The position numbers and the translations under genes were made by a program. DNA of 64,000 nucleotides, from positions 45,741,180-45,805,179 of the forward strand of contig CM055106.1 of assembly GCA_029204225.1 (NCBI GenBank), given 5' to 3'. Position 1 is the first letter of the stretch. Each line of letters opens with the position of its first letter. Below the pieces are notes generated by a model. It was not told the DNA's origin. It searched no databases and saw only the letters and a list, made by a program, of their open reading frames with translations. Of the stretch, positions 46,237 through 56,674 are shown piece after piece. The stretch is from Diphasiastrum complanatum (lineage: Eukaryota; Streptophyta; Lycopodiopsida; Lycopodiales; Lycopodiaceae).

Positions 46237-48777
46237 CTATTCCATCTCCAAGATCCACAGGATGCAAACTATGGAACTAGTTTCATTGAATTTTGACACT
46301 TCCAACACATTGACATGACAATGTTCATACATGAGATTAAACAAGTAAGGTAGAGTAAAAGGACACTTCCTTGCTGCTCCAAGAACCTTACTTGAATCTT
46401 CAAGAACCTTTAAAAACAGATCCAAAATGCTTTGCCCATGTGACTCCCCTTTGATGCTTTTGACTAGCTTCCAATTGCTACTTGCCTCTTGGTGTTGATG
46501 AAGCAATTCAAGATCAACATCTTGATCTTCCAATAAAACATCAAGGACTTTGCATTTATAAACATCTTCAGATCTGAACCTCTGAAGATACTCCATCTCA
46601 AACACATGATTAACATCCCACAAGATATCATCATTGCTTGATTTCAACCTTTCACTATAGTTAGTGAAAACAATGTCGCCATCATAAACCAAAAGATAGA
46701 TTTCTACAATTCTATCCAACATGAAGTAGAGTAGATGAAGTTGAGTATCAAACCTAATCAAACCAGCCCATTTGAGTTCAAACCAAACCTCAATGAGCTC
46801 ACCAATGAGATCTTCCTTGCCTTGAAGAAATTGCCACTTGAGTTGCTCCATGTAGTCTTCTTCATCCAACCTTTTGCCATCGTGATCATGCATGAACATT
46901 CCACCACAATCATAGCATCCTTTGAGTTGATAAATAGATGTAAGATCCATGCCTTGGACCTTCCCAAGAGTCACTCTTCCTTTGCCCTTTCCTTCACAAG
47001 ACTCTCTCTTAATGATCACACCACAAAAGTTAGCAATCTCCCTCTTGATAGTTGCATCATAAGAAATGGAAGAATCTCGAACATTAGAAACCATGAAAAG
47101 AATACATAGTACCTTCAACATAAGAATGATTGAAGTACTTTTTCTTGTCAAACCTGGACTTCTAATCAATGATATAGGTAATGATAATGAACCCTCACTA
47201 TCATTCACAAAAGCATCATTCAAAGTGCATCCTACTTTGAACACTTCACATTCATCTCTCCCTTTTGACATGAGATCTTCTTCACCAAGTCTCATGATAG
47301 AACCTTTTGATCTGCTTTCTTTATGAATACATGTGACGCCACTTGTTGCACAAATGACTTTCTTGGACTCATCACATAAAGATGCAAAAGAGACTTTTTT
47401 TTCAAACATGCTCAAAGCACCATCTCTTTCCAAATGAGTAAATAAGTCATTAGCAACAACCATTTCCAAAGAAGAGTTTTCATCACCTTTGATGAAGTTA
47501 GCTCTCTTCTTACCTTTTTCATTTTTGCACTTGCCATGTAGTTCCATTGAAGAGCCACCAAGACTTGGAAATCTATGAGTAGAAGAGTCCAAACATGATA
47601 CTAATTTAGCACCACATGACTCCATTTGACTAGTAGGTAGCACTAGTCCATCTTCAAGATCCAATGGATCCAAAACATTGATCATAGATTCACCAAAAGT
47701 TGCCAAGTTAGCACAACAATAACTATCTCCAAGAAGCTCATTAGATCTCAACCTAGATCTAGCATAAGGAAGCTCTTTAGACTTTGCATAAGATCTACCA
47801 ATCTTATTGATGTTAGGAATTGACTTTTGAAATTTGAGAGAACCACCAACATCCATTTCATTCCTCTTGTTAGACATAACAAATGCATCAAGCTTGTAAA
47901 GTCTACCTTGTCTATTGCCCCTAGCAATCAAAACATCTCCCTTAGTAATGAAGCAAACATCCCCAACAAACTTTGTCTTGTACCCTTTCTTTAACATTTG
48001 ACCAACACTTAGCAAATTCCTTGAAAGTGAAGGAATGTAGAGAACACCATCAAGCCTTGCATTCCTATTAGTAGAAAGGCAAATAGGAATTGAGCCAATA
48101 CCTATGATCATACACTCACCACCATTTGGCATGTGAACCACTTTCTTGGTTCCAACATAAGAGATCAAAGAAGTAAAGAACTCCTTGTGACTAGTCATGT
48201 GTGAACTAGATCTACTATCTATCCACCATGAATCCTTGTCACTTCTACTTGACATTAGACTTGAAGAACACATCATGAGAGAATCACAAGAATCTAGATC
48301 CTCATTAGAAGTACAAAAGTTGTTTTGCTTGCTACCTTCATTACTTTGCTTCTTATGACATTCATTTGCAAAATGACCTTTGATCCCACAATAAAAGCAC
48401 TTGAACTTTGATTTATCTTTCTTTCTAAAAGAAGTAGAAGAGGAGGAGGAAGAGTGATTATCATGATCCGAGTTACCACCTTCGGACCATTTTCCTTTGC
48501 CTTTACCTTTTCCTTTGACTTTGCCTTTTGTGAAGAAAGCCTCTTCACCTCCACCTTGCACGGATGCACCATCAAGCTTTGATTGCAATCTATGTTCTTT
48601 AGCCAATAAGATTTCTTGCAAGTCAACCACACTTGGCAAGACTCTTTGAATGGCAAAACTTTGCACAAGGTTAGCATGTTCATCTAGCAAACCATTCAAC
48701 ATAACCTGGACTATTTCACCATCTTTTATGCTTTCATCAATGCATGCTAGATCATCACTTAAGGACTTAACCCTCAA
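46237..48777 (-). CDS. 846-codon gag/protease-like ORF with novel extension (element H)
   Basis: In order: end of a UBN2-type copia gag (VMLNGLLDEHANLVQSFAIQ); lysine-rich stretch; CX2CX4HX4C knuckle FKCFYCGIKGHFANECHKK near residue 130; retropepsin-like region near 185-300 (SHMTSHKEFF, LYIPSLSRNLLSVGQMLKKG) ending in a GAG-pre-integrase-like GNRQGRLYKLD. The remaining roughly 540 residues lack any pol motif and are rich in S, E, K and D, with a cysteine pair (CYDCGG) near residue 610 and a leucine-rich end (LLHQHQ). Further gag sequence lies upstream on the same strand to about 49,150. The frame is open over 2.5 kb, unusual among the elements here. Function of the extension is unknown. Confidence 0.75.
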   Translation of the reverse strand: MRVKSLSDDLACIDESIKDGEIVQVMLNGLLDEHANLVQSFAIQRVLPSVVDLQEILLAKEHRLQSKLDGASVQGGGEEAFFTKGKVKGKGKGKGKWSEGGNSDHDNHSSSSSSTSFRKKDKSKFKCFYCGIKGHFANECHKKQSNEGSKQNNFCTSNEDLDSCDSLMMCSSSLMSSRSDKDSWWIDSRSSSHMTSHKEFFTSLISYVGTKKVVHMPNGGECMIIGIGSIPICLSTNRNARLDGVLYIPSLSRNLLSVGQMLKKGYKTKFVGDVCFITKGDVLIARGNRQGRLYKLDAFVMSNKRNEMDVGGSLKFQKSIPNINKIGRSYAKSKELPYARSRLRSNELLGDSYCCANLATFGESMINVLDPLDLEDGLVLPTSQMESCGAKLVSCLDSSTHRFPSLGGSSMELHGKCKNEKGKKRANFIKGDENSSLEMVVANDLFTHLERDGALSMFEKKVSFASLCDESKKVICATSGVTCIHKESRSKGSIMRLGEEDLMSKGRDECEVFKVGCTLNDAFVNDSEGSLSLPISLIRSPGLTRKSTSIILMLKVLCILFMVSNVRDSSISYDATIKREIANFCGVIIKRESCEGKGKGRVTLGKVQGMDLTSIYQLKGCYDCGGMFMHDHDGKRLDEEDYMEQLKWQFLQGKEDLIGELIEVWFELKWAGLIRFDTQLHLLYFMLDRIVEIYLLVYDGDIVFTNYSERLKSSNDDILWDVNHVFEMEYLQRFRSEDVYKCKVLDVLLEDQDVDLELLHQHQEASSNWKLVKSIKGESHGQSILDLFLKVLEDSSKVLGAARKCPFTLPYLFNLMYEHCHVNVLEVSKFNETSSIVCILWILEME

Positions 48778-49150
48778 GACAAATGCATGAGCACTTTCTC
48801 CCTCTCTTTGCCTACTAGAAAATATTTCTCCTTAGGGTCAATACCCTAGATGTGGACTTTGATTCAAAGAGCTTCTTCAAGGCATTCCATGCCTCACTTG
48901 CACTTTGACTTTTACCAACTTCCTTGAGAAGTTCATTGGTAACATTCATTTTAATGATATGAAGAGCCCTTTTAGCCTTCTTATCAAACCTTTGTTGCTC
49001 TTGAACTTTGGGTGGTCTTTCTTCAGTTCTTGCAACTCAAACCAACCTGAACACACTCTTCTTAAGCTCTCAAACTTTCCAGCAAGTGACCAAATCAAGT
49101 TATGGTGTGACGAGCTACTTGCATTCTTAGAAAATACAAAAGACTAGACT

Positions 49151-49975
49151 GCCAAGAATACCTAGAATTGAACAAACTTGATCAACATATGATCAACACA
49201 CTAAGATATTGATTCAACCTGTAAAATTAATGTAAACCATACTTCTAAAAGTTTATAAACTCCAGCAGGTGATAAGTACAAGCTTTAGAGGTGAAAGAAT
49301 AGCACACTTAGTGAATCACAAGACTAGCTTCACTAGCTTGTCAAATCTTGGTGTTTAGATGTAGATCTAAGATCACTTCACATGAGAATGTTCCTCAACC
49401 TGTTAAGAACCTGAAAACACATTTGCATAATGGTTAAAACCTTCCAGCAAATGCTCCAATCAAATTACTTAAGGAGAGTTACTTACATGCTCAACAAAGT
49501 ACACCAAAATTTATCAAAAGATTGTTGACAATCTGTTCACCCAAAAGGGGATCTTTCATCCAAGTGGGAGCTTTGCTCAGCCTTTTGGAGAAATACAAAA
49601 TCACTCAAAGAGTATTTGTCATCCACTTAAGGAGAAGGTTCATCCACTTAAGGAGAGTGTTCATCCACAAAGGAGAGTGTTCATCCACAGAAGTGGAGAT
49701 TGTCAACAATACATTGAACAGAATATTGTTAGTATTGAATATGCACAAGCCTCACAATCAACAATTGATTAGGTGTTATGATTTGATCCAAAATAGCTTC
49801 TTCTCAACCTCTGATCTTCAATAGACCTGAATATGCTTTTGATCCACAAGTTCAACTCACAAAACAAAGGTTAGTAAGATTTGATCAACAGTGCAATGCA
49901 TAATCATGCTAGAACTTGATCAAACATCCAAATATCACCATAAATGGAAACCTTACTAGAAATAACAGCCAACTA
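49151..49975 (-). other. Element H 5' leader
   Basis: Between gag and primer site. It contains a short tandem repeat at 49,621-49,703 and no recognisable coding sequence. Confidence 0.55.
49621..49703. repeat. Four-unit tandem repeat, 20-21 bp
   Basis: Units begin atccac and continue ttaaggagaaggttc, ttaaggagagtgttc, aaaggagagtgttc and agaagtggagattg. Starts are at 49,621, 49,642, 49,663 and 49,683. Confidence 0.8.
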
Positions 49976-49987
49976 GCTCTGATACCA

Positions 49988-50642
49988 TGTGAAAAAAGTG
50001 GATCTTGAATGGATCCAAACTCCCAAAATACTTGGCTAAGATCTTTGCACAACAAGCTACAAAAGCTAGAAATGGCAAAGCATCCTAATGCTACCTTTGA
50101 TACACATGAACTTGACAAAGCATTCAAGAGACAAAAGAAACTAATAAAAGGTATTGATGGCAGCGAAAAACAACAGCATACCAGCCCTACAACAACAGCC
50201 TACCACTTTTGGAAACCTTTTAAGATCATACACAAAAGCTTGAAGACAATACACAAAGCAATGCTCTCAATGGAGGAAGAAACTGTGACAATGATCTATT
50301 GATCTCTCTCAACAATACAATAAGTTTCTCCAACCTGTTCTCCACGAATTTCAGCCTAGTATAGGTGAGAGAGATGACTCTCTCTCCTCTCTTTAGAACT
50401 TAGGACCCAATTTTAGGGCACTAGTAGCCTAAAATAGTTAATTTTGGCCTATATGTCCAAATAACATGATTTTGGTGTCATTTCGAAGGTCCTGAAGTTT
50501 GAGACTTCTTCAACATGAAATATATACTAAAATAAAAGTATCTAGGCCTCTTTCACACGTGTGAAAGGTTAGATTTAAAACTATGTACAAAAATTGCCAA
50601 TTAAGGCCTCAAACTAGCTAGGAAATGTTGACAATTTTCACA
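49988..50642 (-). repeat. Element H 5' LTR
   Basis: Plus strand begins tgtgaaaaaagtggatc next to the primer site tggtatcagagc (minus) and ends ttttcaca before agtgt. Confidence 0.92.
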
Positions 50643-50745
50643 AGTGTCACTAATGAATAAAAGAGGCCGGGCCCAAGGCCTGCTTATGCATAAAGTAAGT
50701 AAATGTAAATGGACGCGGCGAATGTAATGAGCCAAGTCCATAACT
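50643..50745 (-). repeat. Element E 5' LTR, right piece
   Basis: It resumes the E LTR (agtgtcactaatgaataaaa, gcctgcttatgcataaagta) and ends tccataact, as does the copy at 39,852. The next base belongs to hAT2. Confidence 0.8.
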
Positions 50746-50884
50746 GGCTTGCCCCACATCCTCAATGGCTCTTTGAATGTGGCCAAACATATACTCTCCG
50801 GTGACAGATGTGCCTGCATCGGAGGCATCAATGGCTCTCAAAAACATAGTGCCCATACAGGAAGACACCAATATATTCAGGACA

Positions 50885-51085
50885 AGGTTACAAGCCGATT
50901 TGAATCAGGCCGATTCAACCGGTTTGAACCGATTCAAACCGGCGAGGCTGGTTCGAACCGGAAAGCGGTTCGAAGCGGAATGTTTTTCTTTCCATTTTTT
51001 TTTTGGCTTTTTGGGGGGTTTTTTATTTTTAATTTTCTAAATCCGGTTTGAACCGGCTTCGAATGGTTCGAACAGTTCAAACCGC
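50885..51085. repeat. Palindromic-motif repeat P2
   Basis: Clusters of gccgatttgaatc, ggtttgaaccgattcaaacc and ggttcgaaccgg flank a T-rich run with a ggggggtttttt core near 50,990-51,030, then ccggtttgaaccgg and gttcgaacagttcaaacc follow. It sits in hAT2 exactly between sequence matching the end of hAT1 exon 1 and DUF659, where hAT1 has its first intron nearby. Confidence 0.7.
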
Positions 51086-51289
51086 AAATTCACGAAGCAT
51101 AAGTATACAGTATATATTGGACCCTCGATCTCTTGATGGGGAACAACTCCCTCTCGACAGTGTCTCGCTCTGCAACAAGCTCTCTCATCCTGAGCTGCTC
51201 CATGCTCGGCCCCTCCCACTTAGAACCGATGCTGGATACGACTCTCATCATGTCCCTCCATGCAGGGGTGCTGTAGCCTGTAGAGAGTC

Positions 51290-51530
51290 CAAAGCATCAA
51301 ACACTAAGTACAAACCAATTGCATTGTGTAACTTATAACTTGTCAATGTGTCATGACTCATATATTTCAAATTTAGAGACATCTAAGAATGATGAACCAA
51401 AATCTAGAGAGTAGAGACATAGCCGTATATGCCATACATGATCCATGACAGTACATAGTACAAATTAAAAAAAATGATCATAAATTAAGAAAGATTCAGG
51501 AGTCAAGAATGTAGTATGTACCTGTCCAAG
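51290..51530. other. Probable hAT2 intron
   Basis: AT-rich sequence between the linker exon (donor-like gtacat near 51,529 on the minus strand) and the acceptor-like ctctctacag near 51,278. No other feature is seen. Confidence 0.4.
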
Positions 51531-51850
51531 TGAAAGGGGAGGTCGCATAGGTAGAAAGACCTCCAAACTGCAACTCAAGCTTGGTCCTTATTCCTAGGCT
51601 CATAGTGACCCACATAATAATCTTTGCCCCCAGGCTGTCTGGACCTACCAAGATAGTAATGAGCCCTCGTCGATGGCACAAGGGCTTTGTGTGGCTCCGA
51701 AGATCCACCGATGTCAGCAGGTGTACCACGCTGCACATCACTGGCACCTACACCCTCGGCCTCTCCCTGAGAAGAGATGGGTGTGTGAACTATAGCAGGT
51801 ACAGCCCGCGACATGGAAGGCTCTCCATCACCTTGTGTCAATGTGTAAGT

Positions 51851-52190
51851 TGTGACATGTCAAGATTGAAGAATTCAGTGTTTAGTTTTCATGAAGCAAA
51901 ATCAAATTTTAAAGTCGAGACTTGGTACTTCATGCAATAAAGTTTGGACATTTCAACTAACATCTTTCAAGTCTCAAATTTCAGCAGCATTCAAAATTAG
52001 TAGAAAATTTCATACATTCACATTGGGCAAGTTGAAACTTGAAATGACTTGTCACTTAGGACTAAGCTTAAACTTCAGGCTTTAGTGGGACCTATTTACC
52101 TCTCGCCATTGAAGGACCAGCCTCATGCTCCTCCGCTCGAGCTCGATCACCTGTATCTACCAATGATGCTGGTGCCTGCGCGCAAGGGGC
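51851..52190. other. No domain recognised within hAT2
   Basis: Sequence between BED-like exon and linker; it would be intron or decayed exon by comparison with hAT1. Confidence 0.3.
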
Positions 52191-52439
52191 TATATCGTAT
52201 CCATGCTGATGGTATAAATGCGAGTAGGCCAACCTGTGAAGGAGACATGGCAGTATCTACCAGTCCACCTCTTCGTGCCGGAGGTACCGTAAGCAGGATC
52301 AATGGTGACATGATCCCATAGGGGATCTCTCGTCCTCGGCATTGCACTAGGTGGCAGGAAGACCAATCACAACTCGATATCTTGATTCTTCGTGGTTCAC
52401 CCTAATTACAAGTCGCTTGAGCACTAAAGTCTTGTGTGA

Positions 52440-52586
52440 GTCCCACACACACAAACTCATGCACACGTGAAACCACACACACAATGCACATACACACACC
52501 ATACATGTCTCACACACACATTGCACAAAACAAACAATTACTCTCTCACACACACTCACACACACACAAACACACACAATCATCAA

Positions 52587-52644
<58 letters not shown>

Positions 52645-52910
52645 ACCAATCATCAATCATTCTCAAGACTCACACACACACTCTCTCACACACACACAAT
52701 CATCAATCACTCTCACACACACACACTCACACACACACAATGCACACTCCCACTCACACACATCTCACATACACATGTCACACACACACTCTCACACACG
52801 CACACACACAATCATCAATCACTCTCACACACAATCTCACACACACACAATGCACACACCCACTCACCCTCCTCACACCTCCACCACACACACACACACA
52901 CAATGGCAAA
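52440..52910. repeat. CA-rich satellite-like block
   Basis: (CA)n and CACACT runs are broken by a recurring atcatcaatcactctc word (near 52,578, 52,640, 52,698 and 52,810). A pure CA run spans about 52,588-52,640. Frames reading through are artefacts of the repeat. Confidence 0.9.
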
Positions 52911-52974
52911 TGCAAATCAATCTCTCTCTCTTTTGTGCGTGCGCGTGCCAAAAAAACCCCAAAAAGGGGTTGTT

Positions 52975-53065
52975 CGGCTGTTTTTTTAGGGGGCCGATTC
53001 GAATAGTTCCCCGATTCGAATCAGGCCAATTCGAATCGCGGTTCGTTGTTCAAATCGCCGATTCG
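52975..53065. repeat. Palindromic-motif repeat P3
   Basis: After aaaaaaaccccaaaaaggggtt and a T run come ccgattcgaatag, ccgattcgaatcagg and ccaattcgaatcg, then gattcgtgaaacattgatg. The last words resemble, inverted, caatgtttcatggaccgattcg of P1. Confidence 0.7.
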
Positions 53066-53069
53066 TGAA

Positions 53070-53420
53070 ACATTGATGTCTAAGGTTATGCACCTTTGAG
53101 CTAGTTGGTATCCTATGCTATAAGTAACTCCTGCTTGTCGTCTCTATCTATCTCTATCTGGGTTGATGAAGTTAGATATGATTCATACCTTTTTTTCAAT
53201 ATTCTCTAGAGTCTAGACTTTACCTCCTATTGTGAGTGTCTCCATATGGAGAAGATTGATTATGTATTTGGAGCCATGTAAATATGCCCATGCCCTATAT
53301 CTTTGTGTGCCAATAGAACTACGTATGTTGATACAAGTATACATGGTGATTTGGTTGATCGAGAGATACAAAAACACACATGAAGCACAAAATAGACAAT
53401 GATACTGCAAAACACTTCGA
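53070..53420. other. No gene recognised
   Basis: AT-rich sequence with a short (tctatctatc) run near 53,140. Nothing supported. Confidence 0.35.
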
Positions 53421-53429
53421 GCCCTTTTT

Positions 53430-55560
53430 TATTCATGTATAGGCCCAAAGCCCATTCATTCATTTATTTATTATATAACCATATGGTTAAGAAGAGGGGT
53501 CCACCTAGAGGGTTGCAGACCTATGGTTGGGGTGCCTCCTCCTGACCTAACTAGTTAATCAAGTAATTAGCCTATTTTGTAGTGGAAGTTAGGTCCCAAA
53601 AGGGTTTCTTTTGAGGCTTCTCTGTGGCTATAAGTAGGAGATGTTATTCATTTTTTACTTTTAGATATTGAGTAGACATTTAGCTTAAGCTAGGATTATG
53701 CCAGCTATGGCTTGTAGGGCTTTGGCCAAGATCTCATGTGATGTATTTTAACTATTCTATCTGGGCCCTCACAAGGTTATTAATTACATTTTTGGCCTAG
53801 TTCGGAATAACGAGGCATAACCAATAAGCTCAACTATTCTATCTGGGCCCTCACAAGGTTATTAATTACATTTTTGGCCTAGTTCGGAATAACGAGGCAT
53901 AACCAATAAGCTCGCATATTGGAGTAACGTGTATCCAAGTCTGTATGCCGAATCCTTTATGCATGATGTGGATGTAACATTCTTCCCCCTTTGAACTGCT
54001 TTTGTCCTCAGAAGTGGAAGTTAGGGTAGTTCTTCTTTATGCTTTTAACTCTCTCCCACGAATCATCATCCTCAGTCTGAACCTTCCACCTAATCAAGCA
54101 CTCAGAGATAGAACGATTTCTCCTTTGTTTATCTCTGGTTCTAAGCACTTTCTCAGGTTCCAAAGGTACACTAAGGGACACATCTTCTGTATGGGATAAA
54201 TCCTCATCAGCTCCAACTGTATCACCTTTATGTAAACTTAATTTTAACTGGCTTACATGAAACACTTGTTGTGCATTAGATTTTTCGTGAAGATCTAGTT
54301 CATAAGCTAAAGAACCAATTTTCCGTACAATCCGGTCCACATTGGGTAGACAATTTATCAGCTTTAAAATCTCTGGGAGATCTATTAAGATCGGGATAGT
54401 GCTTAGCTTTGTCTTGAGCACGACGGATACTATCCTTGGCCACTTGCGGCATTTTTTGCATATCATGTAGGAAATCCGCAACCTTCTGGATCTTAACAAA
54501 TTTCGTCTCCACATTAACTGGAGATCTAGGTTGAAAACCATACATCACCGTAAAAGGATTGTAACCTGTAGTAGAAGGCTTTCTACTATTGTATGCAAAC
54601 TCAATCAGAGGAATGTAATCTTCCCAATGAGATTGCCTATGAGAAATATATGTCCTCAACATGTCTTATTAGTCCTTTGCGTCTGGCCATTTGATTCAAG
54701 ATGATCAGTAGAACTAAAATTAAGAGAAGTTTCCAGTTTATGGAATACCGCTGACCAGAAGTAACCTATGAACTTAGGATCTCTATCACTAAGAATGTCA
54801 CTCGGCAGTCCATAGAACTGTACTAATATTTCAACAAAGATCCGCTTCTTAGCGTAGAGCAACTCCTATTGGAGTTTCATCAAGACATTTATGATATGTT
54901 CTATGTGTTCCTCGAAGGTCTTATTGTAGACGAGAATATCATCTAGAAACACTACCACAAACTTCCCCAAATATGGACGAAACAAATTGTTCATCTTTTG
55001 CTGGAATGTTGCTGGAGCGTTGGCTAACCCAAAAGGCAAATAACCCAAAAGGCAAGACTAAGAACTCATATTGGCCAAATTTAATACAAAATCCAGTCTT
55101 TTGGACATCCTCAGACTTAATTCTTATCTGATGGTACCCTGTCCTAAGATCAATATTAGTGAAGTATTTAGCCCCACCCAAACGATCTACATGGTCATCC
55201 ATCTTGGGTAATGGATATTTATTCTGAATAGTCACTTTGGTTAACCCCTCGTAATCCATGCACATTTGGAAATCTCCAATCCTTCTTCTCTTAGGAGCGT
55301 CCCATGATGACGTACTAGGTTGGATATGTCCCATCCTCAGATAATTTTCTTGAAATCTCTATCTCCTCTTTTTGAGAGAATCTGCAAAGCTGTCTAGAGA
55401 TAGGTTGACTTCCTGGAATTAACTCTATCTTGTGGTCTATTGACCTAGACGACTGTAAACCATGAGGTAATTCTGATGGAAATACATCTTTAAATTCACT
55501 TATGATCTGATTTTTCATTGCTTGTTCGTGATCTAAATTTACTGAGTTAAGAATTACTGA
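53430..55560 (-). mobile_element. Element F: Ty3/gypsy chromovirus fossil
   Basis: Minus strand. A likely 3' LTR starts at 53,979 (tgttacatccacatc on the minus strand) after a purine tract, caaagggggaagaa; its outer end is not defined. Parts: integrase end and chromodomain about 54,008-54,540 (CLIRWKVQTEDDDSWERV); integrase about 54,300-54,862 (EDYIPLIEFAYNSRKPSTTG, DILSDRDPKF); RT about 54,866-55,520 (NKYPLPKMDDHVDRLGGAKY, FLDDILVYN). It is old and broken many times. Confidence 0.75.
53750..53913. repeat. Perfect 82-bp tandem duplication
   Basis: Two 82-bp copies starting aactattctatctgggccct are identical in every base I compared (53,750-53,831 and 53,832-53,913). They lie in the presumed LTR of element F. 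Confidence 0.9.
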
Positions 55561-56160
55561 AATTCACAACCATTTAGATACACATCAGAAACATCCACAA
55601 TAGGAAGAGCAAACATTGAAAAAACTTCATACTGTGAATAATCAAATGCTTCCATTGTATAAACTGTAGAAATTCCATCCGATCTAGGATGAATTGCCAG
55701 AGGGTCAGTTTAGAGTCGAATGATGGAACTTTATTCCATGAATCCATAAATTCTTGGAGATAAGAGTCCAAACACTTTGTCCCCATTTTGCAGTTAATGA
55801 ACCTTTGACACTAATCTGAATCGTCTGCTACAAATAATGATTTTTGAAATGATTCCATGAACCATCCCATGTAATGGGTTTCGGCTGCACATCAACTCAC
55901 CATGATGAAGCTTTTCCACGGAAAAAAATAGAATCGCACTATCAAATTTCTTTTCTTCCAGAATTCCGTGAAGACTGAAATAACTATTCCATCTCGTTAG
56001 CTAGTTGTCAATTACCTAGGGTTTCTTCTTTTTCTTCTCTTCAGAATACGGTCAAATTTGGCGAGGACATTGGCTTTACACAACACCATCTTGTTGTGGT
56101 ATCTCCATAGCTGAAAATTGTCTCTTATCATACCTATTAATTTCTAGAACTCTGTAGACG
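55561..56160 (-). other. Decayed retroelement sequence, unassigned
   Basis: A minus-strand open stretch at 55,574-55,786 (CLDSYLQEFMDSW) has a weak gag-like look, but no knuckle or protease motif is clear. It is probably upstream sequence of element F. Confidence 0.3.
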
Positions 56161-56563
56161 GATTTTCTTTTCCTTTATCTAAATGTAGGATCTTGATTTT
56201 CTTCCCTGTTTGCTTTTCCTCAGTTGCTTTGAACCAAGTAAAGTTCTTAAGCACCTCACTTTATCCTTAGGAAATAAACCCAAATCTTCCTAGAATGATT
56301 GCCAACAAAAGTTATAAAGTAGATTGCACCCATTGATTGAGTCTGCATAGGTTCACAAAGACCTATGTGAAGAACTTTTAAAATAGTTTTGGCATGGAAA
56401 GTACTCTTTTGAAATCTTGATGATGATGTTTACCTATAACACATTCTTCACAAACTTTGTTAAAAGGAACAATTTGTGGAAGACTATATTGCCTTTCTTC
56501 GAAGCCTGCAAATTTTGATAACTCAAGTGTCCAAAATGTTTCACAATTGACTTTTAGTATCAA
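56160..56563 (-). pseudogene. Ty1/copia integrase fragment
   Basis: Minus strand: PFNKVCEECVIGKHHHQDF of the GAG-pre-integrase zinc region, then integrase core start CEPMQTQSMGAIYFITFV and SRKIWVYFL. The same order is seen in element N near 23,480-23,690. It is an isolated old fragment. Confidence 0.7.
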
Positions 56564-56674
56564 CTTGAGCTACCCAAGTGTTCTGCTATATAATGGAAGC
56601 ATGCAAACGATAGAACTACCCTAAAATCACTCCTTCAACTATTAGTTCATTATTCCTCATTTTATCCTTGATGC

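Larger units (their letters stand above)
44913..50642 (-). mobile_element. Element H: non-autonomous Ty1/copia, nearly whole
   Basis: Two 655-bp LTRs (44,913-45,567 and 49,988-50,642) with TG...CA ends differ at about 2-3% of sites by eye. Flanks are agggt and agtgt, a 5-bp target duplication with one mismatch. The primer site is at 49,976-49,987 and the polypurine tract at 45,568-45,582 on the minus strand. The interior holds gag, a zinc knuckle, a protease-like domain and a long unassigned extension, but no integrase, RT or RNase H motif. It looks close to whole as a non-autonomous unit, with one or two breaks. It is the youngest insertion here by LTR divergence. Confidence 0.9.
39853..50745 (-). 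mobile_element. Element E: gypsy relative of D without recognisable pol
   Basis: Minus strand. The 5' LTR is 44,565-44,911 continued at 50,643-50,745 after element H. The primer site is at 44,553-44,564. The leader (43,750-44,540) is repeat-rich. Gag (about 42,540-43,670) and protease (about 41,820-42,090, DTGSTHSF) are close to those of D. Beyond protease, 39,853-41,750 is largely open in long frames on the minus strand but shows no RT, RNase H or integrase motif. The 3' LTR appears to be the shared one at 39,410-39,852. By parts it is a non-autonomous partner of D, with several breaks. Confidence 0.75.
50746..52342 (-). pseudogene. hAT2: second, decayed hAT transposase copy
   Basis: Minus-strand parts parallel hAT1. 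A BED-type exon starts MPRTRDPLWDHVTIDPAYGT at 52,342, keeps RW..YCHVSFTG, lacks the first zinc cysteine (GRYC for CxxC) and meets a stop by about 52,193. A low-complexity linker region lies at 51,530-51,850 and ends at a gtacat donor-like site. An exon from about 51,277 reads WRDMMRVVSSIGSKWEGPSM then LRMRELVAERDTVERELFPI, parallel to the hAT1 end of exon 1. A DUF659 piece at 50,746-50,880 reads GTMFLRAIDASDAGTSVTGE, parallel to GTVFLRGVDATRGGDAITTD in hAT1. The rest is cut off by the LTR of E. It is a clear pseudogene with several stops and frame changes. Confidence 0.7.

Noticed and set aside
46735-47326. Plus-strand frames of 124 and 86 codons
   Set aside because: They are shadows of the 846-codon minus-strand ORF of element H.
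52436-53068. 210-codon His/Thr-rich open frame
   Set aside because: It is the CA-rich repeat read in frame; the tail runs into palindromic repeat P3.
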